From the NCBI GenBank assembly GCA_964195155.1, contig CAXMOP010000015.1, positions 11,170-75,169 on the forward strand: DNA of 64,000 nt. Reading direction: 5' to 3'. The translations under genes were made by a program, and so were the position numbers. Below, one piece after another: positions 58,495 through 64,000 of the stretch. The notes under the pieces are model-generated. The model was not told where the DNA came from, did no database searches, and saw nothing but the letters and a program-made list of their open reading frames with translations. This stretch comes from JACZST01 sp964195155 (GTDB lineage Bacteria; Actinomycetota; Acidimicrobiia; Spongiisociales; UBA5794). Position 1 is the first letter of the stretch, and each line of letters begins with the position of its first letter.

Positions 58495-59519
58495 ACCGCC
58501 CAACCGCCCTCTTCGCCGCCGCCGCTCTGCTGCTCGCCGCGTGCACGGATGCCGGGCCCTCCGACGTGACGCTGATGACCCACGACTCGTTCCTGATTTC
58601 CGAGGAGGTACTTGCCGAGTTCACCGAGGACACCGGGATCACCGTCACCGTGGTTCGAGCGGGCGACGGCGGATCGATGGTCAACCGCGCCATCCTGACC
58701 AAGGACAATCCGATTGCCGACGTCATGTATGGGGTTGACAACACCTTCCTGTCCCGGGCCCTTGGCGAGGACCTCTTCATTCCGTATCGGCCCGAACTGA
58801 TCGACAGCGTCCCCATCGGGCTGCGCACGGAGGGCGATCTGGTGACCCCGATCGACTTCGCCGACGTGTGCCTCAACACCGACATCGCCCGTCTCGCCGC
58901 GCGCGACGTCCCGGCACCGGCCACCTTGCGCGATTTGGTCGATCCCGCATACGCCGGCCTGCTCGTCGTGCAGGATCCATCGACGTCGACGCCTGGCCTC
59001 GCCTTCCTGCTCGCCACGATCGAGACCTTCGGCGAAGGAGGCGAATACTCCTGGCACGACTTCTGGGCTGATCTGGTTGCCAACGACGTCCGCATCACCT
59101 CCGGATGGGAAGAGGCCTACAACCTCGAATTCTCCGGAGGATCCGGCGCCGGCACCCGACCGATCGTCGTCTCCTATGCCTCGTCGCCGCCCGCAGAGGT
59201 GTTCTTCGGCGAGCTCGACGAGGCTCCGACCGAGGTGGTCACTCAGGGCTGCTTCCGCCAGATCGAATATGCCGGCATCCTCGCCGGCACCGAGAACCAG
59301 GCCAACGCCGAACGGCTCATGGACTTCCTGTTGACGCCCCGATTCCAGGAGGACATCCCGCTCAACATGTTCGTCTTCCCGGCCAATGAAGATGCGGCGC
59401 TCCCCGAGGTGTTCGTCCAGCACACCACGCTGCCGGATCAGCCGATCACCATGGCCCCGGACCGGATCGAGGAGAATCGCGAGCGCTGGATCACGGAGTG
59501 GGCAGCGATCGTGCGATGA
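58491..59519 (+). CDS. thiB: Thiamine ABC transporter, substrate-binding lipoprotein
   Basis: This protein of about 342 residues has a lipoprotein signal peptide (LFAAAALLLAACTD, lipobox LAAC) and the type 2 periplasmic-binding fold of TbpA/ThiB: VTLMTHDSFLISEEVLAEF, then DVMYGVDNTFLSRAL and FVFPANEDAALPEVF. It captures thiamine outside the membrane and delivers it to ThiP. The GTG start overlaps thiN. Confidence 0.9.
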   Translation: MNRPTALFAAAALLLAACTDAGPSDVTLMTHDSFLISEEVLAEFTEDTGITVTVVRAGDGGSMVNRAILTKDNPIADVMYGVDNTFLSRALGEDLFIPYRPELIDSVPIGLRTEGDLVTPIDFADVCLNTDIARLAARDVPAPATLRDLVDPAYAGLLVVQDPSTSTPGLAFLLATIETFGEGGEYSWHDFWADLVANDVRITSGWEEAYNLEFSGGSGAGTRPIVVSYASSPPAEVFFGELDEAPTEVVTQGCFRQIEYAGILAGTENQANAERLMDFLLTPRFQEDIPLNMFVFPANEDAALPEVFVQHTTLPDQPITMAPDRIEENRERWITEWAAIVR

Positions 59520-61117
59520 GGTGGCGCACTGCCGCCGCAATCGCCCTCCCCGTCGCCTTCCTCGGATACTTCTTCGTTTATCCCCTCGTCTCCATCCTGC
59601 TCACCGGCCTCGACCCCGGCAACGCCGGTTCTGCTTTCTCTGCGGTCCTGACCGATCCGGTCTTGCGCTCGGTGGCGTGGTTCACGCTCTGGCAGGCGGT
59701 GGTATCGACGGTGCTGACCTTCGTCGTCGGCTTGCCGGCCGCCTACGTGTTCGCCCGGTTTGCGTTTCCCGGAAGAGGGTTGTTTCGGGCGTTGACGCTC
59801 GTCCCCTTTGTCCTGCCGACGCTGGCGGTCGCCACCGCGATGTTGTCCTTGTGGGGGGCGAGCAGCCCGCTTGGGATCGACCTGCGGGGCACGGTGTGGA
59901 TCATCCTCATCGCGCATGTCTTCTACAACCTCGCCATCGTCATCCGCGGTGTCGGAAGCTTCTGGGAGCAGATCGATCCCAGGATCGAACAGGCCGCCCA
60001 GACGCTCGGAGCGAGCCGTATCCGTACCTTCATCGAGGTCACGCTCCCGCTGCTGCGCCCCGCCATCTGGTCCGCCGCCGCGCTGGTGTTCTTGTTCACG
60101 TTCACGTCGTTCGGCGTGGTCCTCGTGCTCGGGGATCTCTCCCACACCACGATCGAAGTCGAGATCTGGCGCCAAACCGCGGCTTTTGCCAGGCTCGATA
60201 TTGCCGCAGCCCTAGCCATCTTTCAGCTCGTCGCGGTCACTGCGATCCTCCTCGCCTACGGTAGGTTCACGCGGGCCCGGAGCGTGGAACTGCCATACCG
60301 GGCGCCGGGAGAAACGGTGAGGCGGCCGCGCCGCGGCGGCGAGCGCTGGTTCGTCGGCGTCACTCTGGCGACGCTCGCCGTCATCGTGATTATCCCGATT
60401 GCGGTGCTGATCGGACGATCGCTCAGCACCGACAACGGCATCGGGCTCGAGAACTACGCCAACCTGTTCACCAGCCGCGGACTGCTCGGCCTCTCCGCTT
60501 CCGGGGCGATCGGCAATACGATGGGCTTTGCGGCCGTCGCGGTGCTGATCGCCATGGTCATAGGGAGCCTGGCCGCGGTATCGATCGCCTACGAGCGCGG
60601 CTGGGTCGGTCGCCTCTTCGATACCACGCTGATGCTGCCGCTCGGAGCCTCGGCGGTCATGATCGGATTCGGGTTCCTGGTTGCCCTCGATGAGCCATTT
60701 GACCTGAGGACTTCACTGGCGCTGATCCCGATCGCCCACTCCCTCGTTGCCATACCGTTCGTCGTGCGCAGCGTGGTGCCAGCGATGCGCTCGGTGCAGC
60801 ATCGCCTGCGCGAAGCGGCGGCGACCCTTGGAGCTTCTCCCGCCCAGGCTTGGCGGGCGATCGATCTGCCGATCATCGGGAGGGCGATCGCGGTGGGGGC
60901 GGCATTCGCGTTCGCCATATCGGTCGGCGAGTTCGGTGCCACCGCCTTCATCGTCAGACCCGAGTCCACGACCATGCCGGTGGCCATCTTCCGGCTCCTG
61001 GGCCGTCCGGGGACGTTCGGCGAGGCGATGGCGCTCTCGGTGCTGCTGGCCGGGCTCACGGCGCTGGCTGCCCTTTTGATCGAGCGGGTTCGCGGTGCGG
61101 CAAGCGGGGATTTCTGA
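59516..61117 (+). CDS. thiP: Thiamine ABC transporter, fused permease
   Basis: This 533-residue permease has two duplicated binding-protein-dependent transport domains and about 12 membrane segments. Each half has its EAA loop: QAAQTLGASRIRTFIEVTLPLL in the first, LREAAATLGASPAQAWRAIDLP in the second. This double-domain layout is typical of ThiP/FbpB-type transporters. ATG 59516 overlaps the thiB stop, and its stop overlaps the thiQ start by 1 bp. Confidence 0.92.
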   Translation: MRWRTAAAIALPVAFLGYFFVYPLVSILLTGLDPGNAGSAFSAVLTDPVLRSVAWFTLWQAVVSTVLTFVVGLPAAYVFARFAFPGRGLFRALTLVPFVLPTLAVATAMLSLWGASSPLGIDLRGTVWIILIAHVFYNLAIVIRGVGSFWEQIDPRIEQAAQTLGASRIRTFIEVTLPLLRPAIWSAAALVFLFTFTSFGVVLVLGDLSHTTIEVEIWRQTAAFARLDIAAALAIFQLVAVTAILLAYGRFTRARSVELPYRAPGETVRRPRRGGERWFVGVTLATLAVIVIIPIAVLIGRSLSTDNGIGLENYANLFTSRGLLGLSASGAIGNTMGFAAVAVLIAMVIGSLAAVSIAYERGWVGRLFDTTLMLPLGASAVMIGFGFLVALDEPFDLRTSLALIPIAHSLVAIPFVVRSVVPAMRSVQHRLREAAATLGASPAQAWRAIDLPIIGRAIAVGAAFAFAISVGEFGATAFIVRPESTTMPVAIFRLLGRPGTFGEAMALSVLLAGLTALAALLIERVRGAASGDF

Positions 61118-62028
61118 TGCTCGACGTCAGCGCAGTATCGATTCGATTCGGTGAAGTCACCGCCCTCGACGGCGTGAACCTGATTGTCGAGGACCGATCC
61201 GTAGTCTCGCTGATGGGTCCTTCGGGATCAGGCAAGTCCACGCTATTGCGAGTCATCTCAGGGCTCGAGCACCCCGATTCAGGCGACGTGCGCTGGGACG
61301 GCTCCTCGGTACTCGACATCCCGACACACCGGCGCGAGTTCGGCATGATGTTCCAGGACTACGCCCTGTTTCCTCACCGCACGGTCGCCCAGAACGTCTC
61401 GTTCGGGTTGCGAATGCAGCGGCTTCCCGCCGACGAAATTGCCATTCGTAGAGAAGGGGCTCTCGATCTCGTCGGCCTCACCGACTACGGACCTCGCTCG
61501 GTCGCAACCCTCTCGGGCGGAGAACAGCAGCGGGTTGCCCTGGCCAGGACACTGGCCCCAGAGCCGCGGCTCGTTCTGCTCGACGAGCCGCTCGGCGCCC
61601 TCGATCGAGCCTTGCGGGAGCGCCTCGTTGCGGACATGCGCGACATCTTTGAGTCGATCGGTGTGACCGCCCTCTACGTGACCCACGACCGTGACGAGGC
61701 CTTCGCCATCGCCGACAAGGTCGCCGTCATCGACGGTGGCCGGATCATTGCGGAGGGAACGCCCGAGGAACTCTGGCACCGGTCCTCGACCGACCGCATC
61801 GGCGAGCTAATCGGATTGAACAACCGGCTGAAGGGCGCAGTCGAGGTGTCGACCAACGAGCCGACCAACGGCACCGTGCGTCGGTCGAGCTTTCGAAGCG
61901 GTCGCTACCAAGTCGAAGTTGATCTGGACGCCGGCTCGAGTGTCGTTGCAGTCTCGGATCAGCGCCTGGAAGCGGGAACCCGCGTCGGGATCACGTCGGA
62001 GCGGTCACCACTGAAGACTGAAGACTGA
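61117..62028 (+). CDS. thiQ: Thiamine ABC transporter, ATP-binding protein
   Basis: This 303-residue ATPase has Walker A GPSGSGKST, Q-loop MMFQDYALFPH, signature LSGGEQQRVALAR, and Walker B VLLDEPLGALD, with a TOBE-like C-terminal part. It energises thiamine import through ThiP. The last codons (PLKTED, then stop) are read from the ACTGAAG repeat array that follows the gene. Confidence 0.92.
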   Translation: MLDVSAVSIRFGEVTALDGVNLIVEDRSVVSLMGPSGSGKSTLLRVISGLEHPDSGDVRWDGSSVLDIPTHRREFGMMFQDYALFPHRTVAQNVSFGLRMQRLPADEIAIRREGALDLVGLTDYGPRSVATLSGGEQQRVALARTLAPEPRLVLLDEPLGALDRALRERLVADMRDIFESIGVTALYVTHDRDEAFAIADKVAVIDGGRIIAEGTPEELWHRSSTDRIGELIGLNNRLKGAVEVSTNEPTNGTVRRSSFRSGRYQVEVDLDAGSSVVAVSDQRLEAGTRVGITSERSPLKTED

Positions 62029-62033
62029 AGACT
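62013..62033. repeat. (ACTGAAG)3 7-bp tandem array
   Basis: Three units of ACTGAAG span the thiQ stop codon, so the array encodes the final residues of ThiQ and its TGA. It is related to the repeats at 49425. Confidence 0.8.
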
Positions 62034-62044
62034 GGCGACTTCGT

Positions 62045-62602
62045 TCAGTCGATCAGCTCGGCGGTGAACACCACCTGGCCAAATTCGGCCTGGAGGTTGA
62101 CGATCGTGTACCGCGCCAACTCTCGTGCCCTGAACACCTGGTGGTTTGGCGCCTCAATGTCGAAAGTGGCGGTGGCGTCCCCGACGAAGAGGACTTCGTA
62201 GCCGAGGTCGTTGGCCATGCGGGCCGAGGTCTCACAGGACACGTTGGATTGGATGCCACAGATGGCAACGCCCTTGACGCCCTGTTCCTGCAGCCAGCCG
62301 TGAAGGTCGGGCTTGCCGAGGAATGCCGAGTGCGTCGACTTCACCACCAGCAGATCGGGCTTACCGCTGACCTCGTCCTTGAAGGCGTTGCCCTCGTTCC
62401 CGGCACCAAGCGGGGACATGTCGTCGTGTGAATCGTGGCGCACGAACACGATGGGCCATTTGTGGGAACGCCAGGCCTCGATCAGCTTGGCAACGTTGGC
62501 CTCGCACTCAGGGTTGTTGCGGGGGCCATAGAACGAATCGTCGTCAAAACCCTTTTGCATGTCGATGACGATGAGAGCGGTGCTCCCGTTCCAATCCGGC
62601 AC
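62045..62602 (-). CDS. Isochorismatase-family cysteine hydrolase
   Basis: This 185-residue protein has the catalytic triad pattern of the family: IVIDMQKGF (aspartate), VVKSTHSAFLG (lysine), and VAICGIQSNVSCETSARMA (cysteine, with the cis-peptide before it). Members include nicotinamidase and carbamoylase-like enzymes; the substrate cannot be told. The start is GTG 62602, with an AGAGGA ribosome-binding site. It lies 32 bp after the SDR gene on the same strand. Confidence 0.87.
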   Translation of the reverse strand: MPDWNGSTALIVIDMQKGFDDDSFYGPRNNPECEANVAKLIEAWRSHKWPIVFVRHDSHDDMSPLGAGNEGNAFKDEVSGKPDLLVVKSTHSAFLGKPDLHGWLQEQGVKGVAICGIQSNVSCETSARMANDLGYEVLFVGDATATFDIEAPNHQVFRARELARYTIVNLQAEFGQVVFTAELID

Positions 62603-62634
62603 TTCGCGTCCTCTCTTACTGCAGCTTGGCTGCG

Positions 62635-63540
62635 CTATGAAAACAACAGCGGGCCGAGCTTGGCGAACTCGTCGCGGGACGAGTACGGCACGATGTAATC
62701 CTCCTCAACACGGATGTCATCGACGTGTTCGGCGACGTCCTCAATAGAAATCGGGCCTTCTTTTTCGGGATGTTTGAAGTATCCCACGGTCAATCCGGTG
62801 AAGATCCGGCTCACCGAGCCGGCTCCGATCGACCAAACATCTCCGCTGAGCTCACAATCCTCGGAAACCAGATAGGCAACGGCCGGGGACACCGAGGAAG
62901 GATCAGCATTTTCCGCCATTTCACCAAGAATCTCGTCGGTCATGCGGGTTCTGGCGATCGGGGCGATCCCATTGACGTTGATCCCGTATTTGGCGCCCTC
63001 GAGTTTGAGCACGTTCATCAAGCCAAAGAGGCCACCCTTGGCCGCTCCGTAATTGCTCTGCCCGAAATTGCCGAAGAGCCCGGATGCCGACGAGGTCATG
63101 ATGATTCGGCCGTATTGCTGCTCTTTCATCTGGGCGAATGCGGGCTGGGTCACATAGAACGCGCCTCGCAGGTGCACGTCGAGGACGCCGTGGAGCTCGT
63201 TCCACTCCATCTTGGCGAGGGAGCGGTCACGGAGGATCCCGGCGTTGTTGATCAGGATGTCGACACGCCCAAAGCTGTCTATGGCCTTCTCGACGATCGC
63301 CGCTCCCCCTTCCGGCTCGGCGACCGAGCTGTACTCGGCGACGGCAGTCCCCCCGGCGGCTTCGATTTCGGCGACGACCGTGTCGGCAGTCGCTACGTCC
63401 TTGCCCTCTCCGTGCACCGACCCGCCGAGGTCGTTCACCACGACGGCGGCTCCACGCGAGGCCAACAGCGTCGCATATTCGCGGCCAAGCCCTCCCCCGG
63501 CGCCGGTAATGACTGCGACCCGGTCCTGAAAGTCAATCAT
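62635..63540 (-). CDS. SDR family dehydrogenase (multifunctional-enzyme-type hydroxyacyl-CoA dehydrogenase)
   Basis: This 301-residue short-chain dehydrogenase has VITGAGGGLGREYA and VNDLGGSVHGEG, typical of the 3-hydroxyacyl-CoA dehydrogenase domain of peroxisomal MFE-2 and its bacterial relatives. NNAGILRDRSLAKM and the catalytic SNYGAAKGGLFG (Tyr, Lys) follow. A role in fatty-acid or steroid side-chain oxidation is likely. A GAGGAG ribosome-binding site precedes ATG 63540. Confidence 0.88.
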   Translation of the reverse strand: MIDFQDRVAVITGAGGGLGREYATLLASRGAAVVVNDLGGSVHGEGKDVATADTVVAEIEAAGGTAVAEYSSVAEPEGGAAIVEKAIDSFGRVDILINNAGILRDRSLAKMEWNELHGVLDVHLRGAFYVTQPAFAQMKEQQYGRIIMTSSASGLFGNFGQSNYGAAKGGLFGLMNVLKLEGAKYGINVNGIAPIARTRMTDEILGEMAENADPSSVSPAVAYLVSEDCELSGDVWSIGAGSVSRIFTGLTVGYFKHPEKEGPISIEDVAEHVDDIRVEEDYIVPYSSRDEFAKLGPLLFS

Positions 63541-63682
63541 CGAGGCTCCTCTTGCTATTGGCGTTAGACCGTAGCGCCATTTCTTCCCCCTGTTTCTCCC
63601 CCCGCTGGGTGTCGCATTTCGCGATAGTCCCGCGGTTGGGGGTCATGGGGTGAGTCCCGACCGTAGGACAGGGAGGGTATTG

Positions 63683-64000
63683 AACCGTGGTCGTGGACCC
63701 GTCCTTTGCTCCCCCCTCAGGGTGTCACATTTCGCGAGAGTGCGACGATCGGGTTCTCACCGTTGCAGCCTTCTCTTTCGCTCCCCTCAGGGGGGAGTCC
63801 CGCCGCAGGCGGGCAGGGGGGTCAAACCGTGGTCGCGGACCCGTCCTTTGCTCCCCCCTCAGGGGGGAGTCCCGCCGCCAGGCGGGGAGGTGGGTCAAAC
63901 CGTGGTCGCGGACCCGTCCTTTGCTCCCCCCTCAGGGGGGAGTCCCGCCGCCAGGCGGGGAGGGGGGTCAAACCGTGGTCGCGACAACGCCTTGAGCCCC
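63683..64000. repeat. GC-rich tandem array, period 71-73 bp, running off the window
   Basis: The unit contains GTCAAACCGTGGTCGCGGAC, CCGTCCTTTGCTCCCCCCTC and the palindromic CCCGCCGCCAGGCGGGG. The GTCAAACC landmark is at 63823, 63894 and 63967; degenerate copies extend back to about 63600. The whole stretch 63541-64000 carries no convincing gene. Open frames through it are low-complexity translations of the repeat. Confidence 0.88.

Noticed and set aside
63683..64000. Open frame through the terminal repeats as a gene
   Set aside because: It is a low-complexity translation of a 71-73-bp tandem repeat, with no ribosome-binding site or -10 and no family match.

Overview
The window is a gene-dense, high-GC bacterial chromosome segment that looks like an actinobacterium, most likely of the Acidimicrobiia or a nearby lineage (inference). 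Supporting signs are a perfect actinobacterial-type LexA box in front of dnaE2, an actinobacterial-type SerC, DUF4032 and TIGR03084 proteins, an Lhr helicase of about 1,450 residues, and many genes with a TANNNT -10 hexamer only 6-9 nt before the start codon, which points to leaderless mRNAs. No rRNA, tRNA or CRISPR array was seen.

Layout. 1-13.2 kb: housekeeping genes, cinA-rimO, a flavin reductase, an acyl-CoA ligase, ftsK, rnj-dapA, a thioredoxin-TPR protein, and dapB with an M16 protease. 13.2-21.1 kb: a methyltransferase, arfB, a two-gene HExxH/VWA protein plus AAA ATPase operon, YajQ, a LOG protein, a DinB-like protein and a BtpA protein. 21.2-32.4 kb: a divergent CGNR regulator and EamA exporter, lhr, a DUF4032 kinase-like protein, an SDR, a second flavin reductase, a universal stress protein and a haloalkane-dehalogenase-like hydrolase. 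32.4-35.4 kb: a cluster of three lipoproteins, an RDD membrane protein and an unknown protein. 35.5-43.6 kb: a lipoate-ligase-like protein, aroQ, an aminotransferase, serC, an amidase, a YbaK deacylase, SixA, threonine aldolase and a GrpB protein. 43.6-55.4 kb: a Pro/Ala-rich membrane protein, SOS-controlled dnaE2, an ACT protein, typA, ychF and udk. 55.4-62.6 kb: a decayed IS110 transposase, a DUF4097 operon with a ribbon-helix-helix regulator, and a TPP-riboswitch-controlled thiN-thiB-thiP-thiQ operon. The end holds an isochorismatase-family hydrolase, an SDR and a GC-rich tandem repeat array.

The most unusual content is repetitive DNA. A family of about 115-bp elements with terminal inverted repeats ending in CTAG sits at gene 3' ends, and its terminal TAG is often the stop codon of the flanking gene. 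Three hairpins have unrelated stems but share a conserved loop. Short 7-bp tandem arrays are scattered between genes. One such array, together with two palindromic 60-bp repeats, is inserted in frame in dnaE2. Other points of interest are an operator with three half-sites spaced exactly 11 bp apart in front of an unannotated 38-residue gene, and an AAA ATPase with altered Walker A and B residues.
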